Below are positions 25,201-32,417 of a DNA stretch of 41,833 nucleotides, in pieces. The stretch lies in NCBI GenBank assembly GCA_902500715.1, contig CABVRO010000014.1, positions 1-41,833 on the forward strand, in the 5' to 3' direction. Source of the stretch: an uncultured Nitrospira sp. GTDB taxonomy: Bacteria > Nitrospirota > Nitrospiria > Nitrospirales > Nitrospiraceae. The position numbers and the translations under genes were made by a program. A model generated the notes under the pieces. That model ran no database searches, was not told the origin of the DNA, and saw only the letters and a list, made by a program, of their open reading frames with translations. Every line of letters begins with the position of its first letter. Positions within the stretch are counted from its first letter, which is position 1.

Positions 25201-26989
25201 GGCCACAGCGGCTCAGGCCGTTGCTCCGCAGGACGCGGGTGAGGGTTTGCGGATTCTGTGGGATGACTCGTCGTCTAAGCCGACTCCGAGCGCCTCAACC
25301 GGGAACATGCTGACACGCTGGCTCAAGAAGCCAGCAGCACCCGTCCCGGATGAAGTTGCTGAGGCCAATCCCCCTGCGACCGTTCCCGATGAAGCACCGG
25401 CTCCTGTTCCTGCTATGTCTGTCGAGCAGCAGGAGCCTGCCGCTGTTGCGGTGGAGGGCCTGCACGACGAACAGGAAACTGAGGCGCCTATGCGCGCGGA
25501 TGCGCCCGTTGCTCGACCCCAGCTGAGTCGGCCTGCCGGAGCCGGCGCGGGGACTCGAATGGGCGAGCTGGTGGCCTCTCTGGTTGGAGCCGGGGTCTCG
25601 ACGACCCAGTCGTTAGTCGTCATGGCTCTCGCGCTGGTCGGGCTCACGCTGGTACTGATCGGTGGAGTAGTCGGTGTGGTCGCGCTGACGTGGCTCGTCC
25701 TGGAGGAGCAGCCCAGCGCGGCGTATCGCACGATGACGTCGGTGCCGCAACATACATTGCAGGATTCCAACAAGAACGGATATGTCCTGCTCCTTGGATT
25801 CGGCGCCGCGGCGTCCCAGGATCCTGTACAGGCCGGGATGGACCGGCGCCTTGAAGGGGCCGATCATGCCTATGCCCACACCTGCCTGACCGGTGAGGGA
25901 GTATCGTCCGGCGGGGATCAGGGGGCTTCTGCGGAGTCGGTGAGCAAGTGGATGAAGACAGCCGATCCGGCGGCGCAGATGCGCGCGGAGGCGACGGATG
26001 TGAAGGGATGGGCATCCCGGGCCGAGGTCAGTATGGGTCGATACCGGCAATGGTTGACGAAGCCTTTTGAAGATTGGGGATATGGACAATCGATCACCCC
26101 GAACTGCGGCCTCATTCTCTATGCACATCGACTCTATATTGCCGAGGGATTTGCGCAGGATGTTGAGGGCGGAGTTGCACGACTTGAGACCGATCTGACG
26201 GCCTGGCGTACGGTCTTGGGGCAGGCCAAAACATTGCCGGTGAAAATGCTGGCCAGTGCTGCGATGAATGATGACATCATGGTCATGGGCGGACTCTTAC
26301 TCCGGCCTGAGCTCGACGACCGATTCGTCAGCCGATTGGCCAAACTCGCCCGGCCGCTTGAACAGGCCGAGCAGTCGGTCCGCTGGCCGATGCAGAGTCA
26401 GTTCGTGCTGGCCACCAAGACGCTGGACGAAGCGGTGGCCGAGGACCGATCCAACGCCCGGCCGTTCTACGGCTCCATCGCGGCGGCGCTGCCGTTGCCG
26501 AAGCAGCGCCGGTTCAACGCCTATGCGCAATATTATGAAGCCGCGAGTAAGGCTGCAGCAGAAGGGCGGTACACCGATTTGCCGAAACAGTCTCAGTTCG
26601 TGCACGCGCCTCCGTATGGGCTCGGAGACATGGTGATGAATCCCATTGAAAGCCTGGTCGGGGTGGATGCCCTTCCGATATGGGAGACCTACGCAGGTCG
26701 AGTGCAGGAAACGGATGCACGTTTACGGTTGGCATCCCTGCAGGCCTGGTTGCGCCGGACACCACCGGAGCAAGATCTGCTCACCAGAATTGCCAAAGCG
26801 GGGCAAGGCGTCTACGACCCCTTCACCGGTTTCCCCATGCTGGTGAATATGAAGAAGGGCGTCCTTTATAGTGTCGGCCAGGACTTGAAGGACAACGAAG
26901 CACAGGACCGGTTCGACTTGGTGGCGCCGATTCCCTCGGTCGCATGGGCCGGTGGAAAGCGGACTGCAGACGCCGATAAATCCAAGTAA
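22253..26989 (+). CDS. Very large TPR / low-complexity / membrane protein with repeated PMPW[DE]Q[IV]E motif
   Basis: A 1578-residue protein starting with GTG at 22253; only a weak AGG lies upstream. A basic N-terminus (SDKKSPLKSDKKVPPKVQKK) precedes about 150 residues of TPR-like helices (LEDAITQMNAGKYGRASSAL, then DPLNAEARRLFATLHLRLG). Residues about 210-1100 are an acidic Pro/Ala/Val/Glu-rich linker. In it the motif PMPW[DE]Q[IV]E or a near copy recurs, with its Met at residues 226, 370, 439, 540 and 676, and a degenerate form (LSWEEIL) near 598. A further Trp motif (LRILWDDSS) and TRWLKKPA come just before a membrane helix at about 1117-1150. The final 430 residues, after the helix, form an unrecognised domain likely in the periplasm. 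The plan recalls FimV-like polar scaffolds in having TPRs, an acidic linker and one membrane span, but there is no LysM domain and the order differs. It stands alone. Function unknown. Confidence 0.9.
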   Translation: MRSDKKSPLKSDKKVPPKVQKKGSIGFNKKSALLEDAITQMNAGKYGRASSALKDLLALDPLNAEARRLFATLHLRLGSLMSARTAFESLAREAMERQDYWLAESLLREYLTAGPRYVPFLEMLGRVYEEKGDVMAAVAEYGKAVEVLLEDPDTEHPNRASDLFARIRSLAPGSPVAFRFAAMFDTVTGQVLQASPPSSPVETLNETAQAPALTETPPGTGSAVVMPWEQVETASSDVPCQQEVQISAVEQSPEVIAAATPSSTVAAVTEGLPHVRPEDLLPVTPPVDAPQEAEVQLQSESSVSAVTPAVEPVQVAGERDLPVVDVAPASTEPAEIVSAPVAEVSLPTIDASAKPGPDSIVTPLAPSAPMPWDQVEEAAGIVPPQPEGPAASPSGIAPTHSGETAPTPSVVESAVPTIEVLTQSSAHPIATAPASPAPMPWDQIEEVAVVIPSPPPSPEPFMVEPEPLPPTQSQVSTPSSDGVSPVQPGEPEPPAEAASMPSEEMDILAPVSEPITPPIEVLTQVSSHPIAQAPTSPAPMPWDQIEETTGTEPLVKPGTDEVGQTIESPVTNQAGEVSQVAESAPSSRPSELTSSGLSWEEILAAVAAMQASPAPAQTPSAGEQQPASDAATQERTDGALTAPPAPAEEESPLFEATVPDISTDQVGAKPSLSAPMPWEQIEVEDVTIPRQEPEPEFGPASAEGVVAAQDFTVALPVVSNAIEATVTGAVCSAETVADRPVESAAAGTSELRILSPDAPIVLPEDSVPIPVEPSKAVEAKTPNAVPEAEQPAESTIDRAVEPPLRLAGSESVVATASEDPLSAPVEPVTEFAIAVTTDMIPTEPEQVTVEEPQKSVGEAVAENLVPAAIPSLADEKPVAPLSPVVLEVTPQSEPGIALTDQEPPSPSAAEGRVVNTVPISEPIVSSVEDSLTPASPAPLPIVVATAEPVFPLVEPTQAAVITPSAKLAEAPAESVASSEEQALATAAQAVAPQDAGEGLRILWDDSSSKPTPSASTGNMLTRWLKKPAAPVPDEVAEANPPATVPDEAPAPVPAMSVEQQEPAAVAVEGLHDEQETEAPMRADAPVARPQLSRPAGAGAGTRMGELVASLVGAGVSTTQSLVVMALALVGLTLVLIGGVVGVVALTWLVLEEQPSAAYRTMTSVPQHTLQDSNKNGYVLLLGFGAAASQDPVQAGMDRRLEGADHAYAHTCLTGEGVSSGGDQGASAESVSKWMKTADPAAQMRAEATDVKGWASRAEVSMGRYRQWLTKPFEDWGYGQSITPNCGLILYAHRLYIAEGFAQDVEGGVARLETDLTAWRTVLGQAKTLPVKMLASAAMNDDIMVMGGLLLRPELDDRFVSRLAKLARPLEQAEQSVRWPMQSQFVLATKTLDEAVAEDRSNARPFYGSIAAALPLPKQRRFNAYAQYYEAASKAAAEGRYTDLPKQSQFVHAPPYGLGDMVMNPIESLVGVDALPIWETYAGRVQETDARLRLASLQAWLRRTPPEQDLLTRIAKAGQGVYDPFTGFPMLVNMKKGVLYSVGQDLKDNEAQDRFDLVAPIPSVAWAGGKRTADADKSK

Positions 26990-27364
26990 CCCGATCCCCT
27001 CAATCACATTCTGCTCTGCTGTCGACCCTCCCTCCCATCTTCCCTTTTAGCCCTGTCAACCGGAAGCATCCTGGTGCGTTGTTTTCTCCTAGCACGCGGT
27101 CTTCCAGGAAGGGGAAAGGGGTGTGATTATCCACAGACGAGAAGAAGGGATGATCGGCGCCGCCATGGTGTATTGCCTGCCTTTCCTTGATTTCACGGTC
27201 GTTCGAGTCGAAAATCCATCCGATCCCAGCTTCAGCCGGGCCCTCAGTATCTGCGTTCGGAGAAGTGCCCAATATGGGACGTGCCTGCAGCAGGCGATCC
27301 TCGTGTCGGCAGGTATTGGAGATGATGGTCTGGCAGGTTGTCGGGTTGAAGTGGATAGGCGGGA
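26990..27364. other. Intergenic gap before the second sigma operon
   Basis: A 375-bp gap. Open frames on both strands cross it but have shadow-like composition. It contains one perfect DnaA-box sequence (TTATCCACA, 27127-27135), most likely by chance. No promoter of good quality was found. The promoter of the sigma operon should lie here. Confidence 0.4.
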
Positions 27365-27982
27365 ATGAACGGCTGTCATTCCCAGATTGTCGTCGATGGA
27401 CAGCCAGGCCGCCTGTGCCTGGGTGAGAGGGTGGGATCACTGGATCGAACCCAGGCATTGGACCGGTTCCTGGCAGGGATTGAGCGGCGCGCATTCCGCA
27501 TGGCCCATATCGCCACTGGGAATGAGGATGAGGCGCTCGATCTGGTGCAGGATGCCATGTTGAAGCTGGCGCACAAGTATGGGGAACGGTCCGAGGAGGA
27601 ATGGGGCCCGCTGTTCCACTGTATTCTGCAGAGCCGCATCCGAGACTGGTATCGCCGCGAGAGGGTGCGCAATCGCCTGCGGGAATTTTTCCGCAGCCCT
27701 CACGACGAAGAGGAGAGGGAGGATCCGCTGGAGCAGATTGCCGATACGACCGCCGTGGCGCCGGATGAGGACGTACAACGTAAACGTGCTTGCGTGGAGC
27801 TGGATGTGGCGTTGCGCGCGCTTCCCCTCCGACAGCAGCAGGCGTTTCTGTTGCGCATTTGGGAAGAGCTGGATGTCGCGCAAACAGCTCAAGCTATGGG
27901 CTGTTCGCAAGGTAGTGTCAAGACGCATTTGTTCCGGGCATTGCAAGCGTTGCGCACGCGGTTGGGAGCGCATTGGCCATGA
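27365..27982 (+). CDS. ECF sigma factor heading a four-gene coupled operon
   Basis: A 205-residue sigma factor of the ECF type. Region 2 reads AFRMAHIATGNEDEALDLVQ then DAMLKLAHKYGE, with WGPLFHCILQSRIRDWYRRE after it. Region 4 reads VALRALPLRQQQAFLLRIWE then LDVAQTAQAMGCSQGSVKTH, a clear helix-turn-helix. The linker between them is long and acidic (HDEEEREDPLEQI). The ATG at 27365 is used. An in-frame GTG at 27431 would start nearer region 2 (SLDRTQALDRFL) and is a real alternative. The stop overlaps the next start (ATGA), so the next gene is translationally coupled. This sigma type followed by DUF3619-like and DUF3106-like genes is a known arrangement in Betaproteobacteria. Confidence 0.88.
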   Translation: MNGCHSQIVVDGQPGRLCLGERVGSLDRTQALDRFLAGIERRAFRMAHIATGNEDEALDLVQDAMLKLAHKYGERSEEEWGPLFHCILQSRIRDWYRRERVRNRLREFFRSPHDEEEREDPLEQIADTTAVAPDEDVQRKRACVELDVALRALPLRQQQAFLLRIWEELDVAQTAQAMGCSQGSVKTHLFRALQALRTRLGAHWP

Positions 27983-28338
27983 ACAATCGATCGGATGAAC
28001 AGCTGGATCCGCTCGCGGTGGCGGCGAAGCTTCTCCTCGATTGCAGTGTGCAGGATCTCGATCAGAGGACGGCGCTGTCCGTGCAGCGGGCCAGATTGGC
28101 TGCGGTGGCCGCGGCTTCACGACGACGGCAACCTTGGCTGCGGTGGGCCGGAGCTGTAGCGCTGGCATCGATGGCCGCGCTGGTTGTCACCGTCTGGCTG
28201 TGGCAATTCAACGGAGCGAATCACTCCCACCTCCTGCTCGAAGATCTCGAACTGATGCAATCGCCGGAAAATATCGAATTGTCGGAAGATCTCGAATTTT
28301 ACCACTGGCTGGCCGATGACACCGCCCAGACCGGCTAG
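27979..28338 (+). CDS. DUF3619-like single-span membrane protein, possible anti-sigma
   Basis: A 119-residue protein starting at the ATGA overlap with the sigma gene. The N-terminal 65 residues are polar and helical (LAVAAKLLLDCSVQDLDQRT, then VQRARLAAVAAASRRRQ). One membrane helix follows (WAGAVALASMAALVVTVWLW), then an acidic periplasmic tail rich in Glu, Asp and Leu (LLEDLELMQSPENIELSEDL). Size, layout and position match DUF3619 proteins, which lie next to such sigma factors. A cytoplasmic helical region, one span and a short periplasmic part is also the common plan of membrane anti-sigma factors, so it may hold the sigma at the membrane. The anti-sigma role is inferred. Confidence 0.75.
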   Translation: MNNRSDEQLDPLAVAAKLLLDCSVQDLDQRTALSVQRARLAAVAAASRRRQPWLRWAGAVALASMAALVVTVWLWQFNGANHSHLLLEDLELMQSPENIELSEDLEFYHWLADDTAQTG

Positions 28339-28642
28339 GCCTTGGCTGTGGCTCGGTCTGTGTCTGTGTGCCTCAGTGGCCCAGGCGGATCCGGAGCCGG
28401 GGCCGGAACCGGAAGAGGTCGATGCCGATGTTCTCGACTTCCTGGGTTCCTGGCAGAACGACTCCGGCCGCTGGGTGGACCCAATTCAAATTTGGGAGAA
28501 TCTTCCCAAAGACAATCGTCTGGAATCGAAGACGGATACGCCAGGCCTAGGGACTAGTCCTCGAACACCGTCGAAGGGCCGTGAGCTGAATCGCAATTCG
28601 AACGTCCCACGTGATCCAATGAGGATGCAAACCGGACCATGA
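28316..28642 (+). CDS. Small secreted protein of the sigma/DUF3619 operon
   Basis: A 108-residue protein whose ATG overlaps the previous gene by 23 bp. The N-terminus (PWLWLGLCLCASVAQADPEP) is a signal peptide with likely cleavage after AQA. The mature part begins with a Pro/Glu run, then a more conserved-looking segment DADVLDFLGSWQNDSGRWVD, and ends in a Ser/Arg/Pro-rich tail. I do not recognise a family. Its stop overlaps the start of the DUF3106-like gene (ATGA), so it belongs to the same coupled unit and its product probably works in the periplasm with that neighbour. Confidence 0.72.
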   Translation: MTPPRPARPWLWLGLCLCASVAQADPEPGPEPEEVDADVLDFLGSWQNDSGRWVDPIQIWENLPKDNRLESKTDTPGLGTSPRTPSKGRELNRNSNVPRDPMRMQTGP

Positions 28643-29145
28643 GAGCGCTCCTTATGTGCATACTTGTCTTGGGAGCCGGCGTGGTGTCGGCCTGGGCGCA
28701 GGGCGATCCGGCGGGCGTGCCGTGGAGCCAGCTGAGTCCCGGCGAGCAGCAACTGTTGCAGCGGTTTAGCGACAACTGGGATCAGCTGCCCCCGCGCAAA
28801 CAACAACGGTTGCGTAACGGGGCGCAGCAGTGGGGGACGATGACGCCGGAAGAGCGTCAAGAAGCCAAACAACGGTTCAAACAATGGCGGACGCTTCCGC
28901 CGGAGCAGCAGCAACAGCTGCGTGATCGGTATCAGCAGTTTCGCCAGCTTCCTCCTGAACAACGTGAGTCGGTGCGCGATGCCCGGCGGTGGTTCAGGTC
29001 TCTCCCGCCCGAACAGCGTAAAGAACTGCGGGAAAAATTCAAAAGCATGTCTCCGGAGGAACGGCGCACGTACCGGCGTGAACTTCGCCGTCAGTATGAC
29101 GGGAATGGCGGTGGACAGGCCCCAGGCGGATTGTCGGCGCCGTAA
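28639..29145 (+). CDS. DUF3106-like periplasmic protein built of 18-residue repeats
   Basis: A 168-residue protein starting at an ATGA overlap. After a signal peptide (MRALLMCILVLGAGVVSAWA) come six consecutive 18-residue units from Trp29 to about residue 136. Each has the form [WF]xx[LM]xPxx[QR] followed by a charged helix, for example WRTLPPEQQQQLRDRYQQ and FRQLPPEQRESVRDARRW. A partial seventh unit (MSPEERRTYRREL) and a Gly-rich tail end the chain. Eighteen residues is exactly five alpha-helical turns, so the units likely stack or bundle. The family (DUF3106) has no known function. The basic, Gln/Arg-rich repeats and the coupling to a sigma factor suggest a periplasmic sensor or effector of envelope stress. 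This is inferred. Confidence 0.85.
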   Translation: MRALLMCILVLGAGVVSAWAQGDPAGVPWSQLSPGEQQLLQRFSDNWDQLPPRKQQRLRNGAQQWGTMTPEERQEAKQRFKQWRTLPPEQQQQLRDRYQQFRQLPPEQRESVRDARRWFRSLPPEQRKELREKFKSMSPEERRTYRRELRRQYDGNGGGQAPGGLSAP

Positions 29146-29197
29146 CGGTCGGGATGTTTCGTTCGGACTCCTTCGGGAGGACGCTCTTCTTGAAGAC

Positions 29198-30172
29198 TTA
29201 GCGGGTAGTAGATGCAGGGACTGAATCCGGGGGATCTGTCCGGTTGTCCTTCACATAGACGCTGCCGGGTCGGCCCTTGGCGACCTTCTTCAATTCCGAG
29301 GCAATCTTACTAACATCTCCCGGGTGGGAGATCGCGCGATGTTCGTTCGTCACCACGGCGATGGACAGACTCATGAAGGGAAATCGTTCGTGGTTACCGC
29401 GGCGGTCGACGGAGTCGATGAATCCTGTCTGTCGATCTTCCGGATCGTAGAAATCCTGAATGACTAAGTCGAACCGTTTGATGAGGGTCTGACAAATGGC
29501 TTCAATGGTGGCCGGTACGCTCATAAACACAAAATCGTCCCCGCCCACATGGCCGACGAACCCGTCCGTTCCCGCCAGTTCGCTCACGACGGTCGTAAGA
29601 ATCCGGCAGGTGACCACCAGGACTTCGTCGCCACGGGCGTATCCGTAGCGGTCGTTGAACGATTTGAAGTTGTCGATATCCAGGTAGGCCAGCGCGAAGG
29701 GCACGCCGCTTTCGATTCGTGCCGTCGTTTCGTGGAGAATGGTACTGTTGCCCGGTAGGCGAGTGAGTGGATTGGCGTCCAGCGAACGTTCGAGCCGACT
29801 GAGGCACAGACGCACCCGTTGCGGGACTTCCTCCGGCCGGTAGGGCACGGCGATGTAATCGTCGATGCCGAGGGTCGCCCAATCAAAATCGTTGACCCGG
29901 ATATCACGCACCAGGATGATCAGTGGCAATCGTCCCAGGAAGGGGTCGGCGCGCAAATCCCGAGCTAACGTGTCTGCCGAACGGCCGTTGGCGCCTTCGG
30001 CCACGAGCACGAGACAGGGCGGATCATGCACCAGTTCGTGCATTGCCAGGCGTCCCGCATCCGCTGCCACCACTGTAAATCCAGACCGGTTCAAACCCGC
30101 CGTCAGTCGCTCGATTTCATGCGGGTCACTGTGCAGCAATAGAATGCGTCTGTTCGGTGAAGCCCCGTTCAT
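29198..30172 (-). CDS. Pseudo-receiver plus GGDEF diguanylate cyclase
   Basis: A 324-residue protein with the start at 30172 inside an ATGA overlap with the HDOD gene; the frame is open further upstream but only in the shadow of that gene. Residues about 9-125 look like a response-regulator receiver (RILLLHSDPHEIERLTAGLN at the start). At the phospho-acceptor position the expected Asp is missing (LVLVAEGANG), so it is a pseudo-receiver. The GGDEF domain follows: NPLTRLPGN, LAYLDIDNFKSFNDRYGY, and the active-site loop GGDDF in VGHVGGDDFVFM, a permitted variant, so c-di-GMP synthesis is plausible. The RxxD product-inhibition site is absent (GTDG at that position). The C-terminal half contains a longer than usual insertion around IQDFYDPEDRQTGFIDSVDR. 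Confidence 0.88.
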   Translation of the reverse strand: MNGASPNRRILLLHSDPHEIERLTAGLNRSGFTVVAADAGRLAMHELVHDPPCLVLVAEGANGRSADTLARDLRADPFLGRLPLIILVRDIRVNDFDWATLGIDDYIAVPYRPEEVPQRVRLCLSRLERSLDANPLTRLPGNSTILHETTARIESGVPFALAYLDIDNFKSFNDRYGYARGDEVLVVTCRILTTVVSELAGTDGFVGHVGGDDFVFMSVPATIEAICQTLIKRFDLVIQDFYDPEDRQTGFIDSVDRRGNHERFPFMSLSIAVVTNEHRAISHPGDVSKIASELKKVAKGRPGSVYVKDNRTDPPDSVPASTTR

Positions 30173-31005
30173 AAGTAGTCGTCGATGGTTTGGAACTCTT
30201 CGGTGGCTTGAGCGAGACAGTGGGCCAGACTCTGCGCATCCAGACCAACCAAATCCCAGGCCTGCCGAGACAGCGGCGGAACCAGGTCGTCGCCGGGATT
30301 GCCGCAGGCCAGGCCCTTCACCAGCACATCGGCGACATGCACGATGGCGGTGTGGAGTGTCGCGTCTTGAGCGGCCGCAGGGGTGTGATGGTGGAGAATA
30401 GGCTCGCGCAGACTGGTCGGAAGATGCCAGGCGCTCGCGAGCCAGCCTCCGACATCGGCATGGGTCACCTCGAACAATTCCCGCTCCACGTCCATAAGAG
30501 ACCGGGACGTGTTGCGGGTGACGGCTGTGATCCGCCGGCCGACATCGGGCCATTTGACGTACAGTACGATCTTACCGATGTCGTGCAGCAACCCGGCGAC
30601 GAAGACCTCTTCTGGATTTTTAATCCCCGCTTTTGTGCCCAGAATATGCGCGGTCATCGCGACTCCCAGTGAGTGTCGCCAGAGTTCGTTCATGCCGGCG
30701 TTTCGCATCATGTCGAAGGCAGTCGCGCAAAGCGTGAGGCCCTTCACGACATTGAGGCCCAGCACGACCACTGCATGGGCGACTGAGGCGATGCGGGAGG
30801 GGAATCCGTAAAACGGCGAATTCGCCAGGCGCAGAACTTTGGCCGACAGGACTTGGTCTTTTTCGATCAGGATGCCGATCTCTTCGGCGGAGACATTGGG
30901 ACGGCCGATCATGGAGGCCAGTTTCTGGACGACATGCGGGAGGGTCGGCAATTCACCGACCTGCTCGATTCGTCGGTGGAGACCAATTTCTCCTGAAGGA
31001 TTCAT
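30169..31005 (-). CDS. HDOD-domain signalling protein
   Basis: A 278-residue single HDOD domain. Landmarks are GELPTLPHVVQKLASMIGRP near the start, then EEIGILIEKDQVLSAKVLRL with ANSPFYGF, and AVVVLGLNVVKGLTL. The HD-like motif follows in VAGLLHDIGKIVLYV, and a later histidine cluster in EPILHHHTPAA. HDOD proteins are catalytically uncertain relatives of HD phosphohydrolases and usually act in signalling, often beside c-di-GMP enzymes. Start and stop overlap the neighbours on both sides (ATGA at 31005 and at 30172), so all three genes are one translationally coupled unit. The tail (EEFQTIDDYL) is acidic. Confidence 0.92.
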   Translation of the reverse strand: MNPSGEIGLHRRIEQVGELPTLPHVVQKLASMIGRPNVSAEEIGILIEKDQVLSAKVLRLANSPFYGFPSRIASVAHAVVVLGLNVVKGLTLCATAFDMMRNAGMNELWRHSLGVAMTAHILGTKAGIKNPEEVFVAGLLHDIGKIVLYVKWPDVGRRITAVTRNTSRSLMDVERELFEVTHADVGGWLASAWHLPTSLREPILHHHTPAAAQDATLHTAIVHVADVLVKGLACGNPGDDLVPPLSRQAWDLVGLDAQSLAHCLAQATEEFQTIDDYL

Positions 31006-31337
31006 GGCGATGGCGTCGCCTCCGTATGGTCGCTGGTTCCATGCGTGGTTCGAAGGTGGAGGCGAATCGCCTCACGGAGTTGGGATTGAATCGGATCGTG
31101 GGCCACCAGTCGAAAGCGATGGTCGAGCTCGGCTTCCAGCTCGTCGAGCGTCTTGCCGTTTGCGTCACCCGTTTCCCCCTCCACATAGACGGACGTCAGG
31201 CCGAGGCGTTGCAATCGGGAAAGGGTCGCTTCATCCAGCTCGGCGCCGACAGGAAGCACTACCAGCCCTGCTTTGTTGGTGACCGGTTTGGCTAGAATCG
31301 TGCCTGTCGTGAGCTCTTCGATGACGACTCTCTTCAT
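31002..31337 (-). CDS. Small regulatory-module protein upstream of the HDOD gene
   Basis: A 111-residue soluble protein, the first gene of the coupled HDOD/GGDEF unit. The N-terminal 55 residues (MKRVVIEELTTGTILAKPVT, then VVLPVGAELDEATLSRLQRL with GLTSVYVEG) look like the small beta-rich module found before HD-GYP domains in many c-di-GMP phosphodiesterases (DUF3391-like). Here it is on its own, without the HD-GYP part. The C-terminal half is helical and charged (ELEAELDHRFRLVAHDP, then IRLHLRTTHG). No ribosome site is visible before the ATG at 31337. It probably acts as a partner of the HDOD protein, since a fused form exists in other families. This is inferred. Confidence 0.75.
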   Translation of the reverse strand: MKRVVIEELTTGTILAKPVTNKAGLVVLPVGAELDEATLSRLQRLGLTSVYVEGETGDANGKTLDELEAELDHRFRLVAHDPIQSQLREAIRLHLRTTHGTSDHTEATPSP

Positions 31338-31596
31338 GGGTGCGCTCGCATACCGTCGATGCGGTCAGCTGTGTGGTCGGTCACCAGGGCATTCCTTGTG
31401 AGGACGACTCGCCCCTTCGAACATGAGGATGCCCGTGTGGTCTCTATCGGAGTAAACTCCACTGATCTTGAGTGGGTCGAACGGGTCGGGTACGAGGGCG
31501 TCTCACTGGAAGTGCCGCGTGACTTGACAGGATGGGGGACATTCCACAGAATCATGCCGGTCATCAGGGGCTGTGGTTTCACGAAGGGAGCGATTG

Positions 31597-32280
31597 ATGA
31601 AGTGTGAGATTCTGTATCCCGGGGCTTTTCCGATGGTGCGGGTGTATTTGGATGCCAACGAGACGGTGAAGGCCGAATCCGGCGCGATGGTGGCCGCCTC
31701 GCCGTCGATCGACATTGAGAGCAAGATGGAAGGCGGTTTCCTGGGCGCGTTGTCACGGAAAATGTTGAGCGGCGAAAAGTTCTTCTTTCAGACCCTTCGG
31801 GCCGGCCGCGGGGCGGGCGAGGTCTTGTTGGCGCCGACGGTGCCCGGCGAGATCGTCTTGCTGGAGCTCGACGGGGTGAATGAATACATGGTGCAGAAGG
31901 ACGGCTTTCTGGCCGGCGCGGAGGGTGTGAAGATCGAAAGCAAGATGCAAAGTCTCACGCGCGGCTTGCTGGGTGGCGAAGGGTTTTTTATTCTGAAGAT
32001 CGGCGGCACCGGTCAACTGATCCTGAACAGCTTCGGAGCGATCCACAAAATCGAGCTGAAGCCGAACGAAGAGTATATCGTCGACAACAGCCACCTCGTG
32101 GCCTGGACGTCCACCACCACGTACAATATCGAAAAGGCCTCCTCCGGCTGGATTGCCAGCCTGACGTCAGGTGAAGGGCTGGTGTGTCGCTTCCGTGGCC
32201 CCGGCGTGGTCTATATTCAAAGTCGCAATCCCGGCAGCTTCGGGAATTGGATACGACAATTCATCCCCGTCTCTGAGTAG
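31597..32280 (+). CDS. AIM24 / TIGR00266 family protein
   Basis: A 227-residue beta-rich protein of the AIM24 (TIGR00266) family. Landmarks are MKCEILYPGAFPMVRVYLDA, ETVKAESGAMVAASPSIDIE with SKMEGGF, then LGALSRKMLSGEKFF, a second SKMQSLTRGLLGGEGFF repeat, LVAWTSTTTYNIEKA and GEGLVCRFRGPGVVYIQSRN. The two similar blocks are expected, since the fold is a pseudo-trimer of beta-sandwiches. The biochemical role of bacterial members is not settled; yeast Aim24 acts in the mitochondrial inner membrane. AGGGAG lies 7 nt before the ATG at 31597, fixing this start over the ORF start 24 bp upstream. The inverted-repeat element begins on the base after the stop. Confidence 0.93.
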   Translation: MKCEILYPGAFPMVRVYLDANETVKAESGAMVAASPSIDIESKMEGGFLGALSRKMLSGEKFFFQTLRAGRGAGEVLLAPTVPGEIVLLELDGVNEYMVQKDGFLAGAEGVKIESKMQSLTRGLLGGEGFFILKIGGTGQLILNSFGAIHKIELKPNEEYIVDNSHLVAWTSTTTYNIEKASSGWIASLTSGEGLVCRFRGPGVVYIQSRNPGSFGNWIRQFIPVSE

Positions 32281-32403
32281 CGGCTGATGAAAATGCCCGT
32301 GCACTTCGTTCTTGGCTCACAACAAATCCTCAACGTACCGCTGAGGGTACGCCTCCGGTTTGCGTTCGCCTGCGGCCTCGTTCACAACCATTTTGATCAG
32401 CCG
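32281..32403. repeat. Inverted-repeat element directly after the AIM24 stop
   Basis: CGGCTGATGAAAAT (32281-32294) and ATTTTGATCAGCCG (32390-32403) are inverted copies with 13 of 14 matches. They enclose 95 bp. Inside is a second dyad, CGTACC/GGTACG, around 32334-32351. The left arm starts on the base after the TAG stop. This has the look of a miniature dispersed element; only one copy is present in this window. It ends 14 bp before the start of the M48 gene. Confidence 0.65.
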
Positions 32404-32417
32404 CAAGATCGAACCCG

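Noticed and set aside
27127..27135. Perfect DnaA box TTATCCACA
   Set aside because: A single copy with no cluster of boxes, no AT-rich unwinding region and no dnaA/dnaN nearby; one match in a window this size is not surprising.
27000..27494. 164-codon minus-strand frame in the gap before the second sigma operon
   Set aside because: No ribosome site, no motif, overlaps the sigma gene start, and composition is shadow-like.
31359..31607. 82-codon plus-strand frame before the AIM24 gene
   Set aside because: No ribosome site or family resemblance; runs into the AIM24 start. Probably the non-coding leader.
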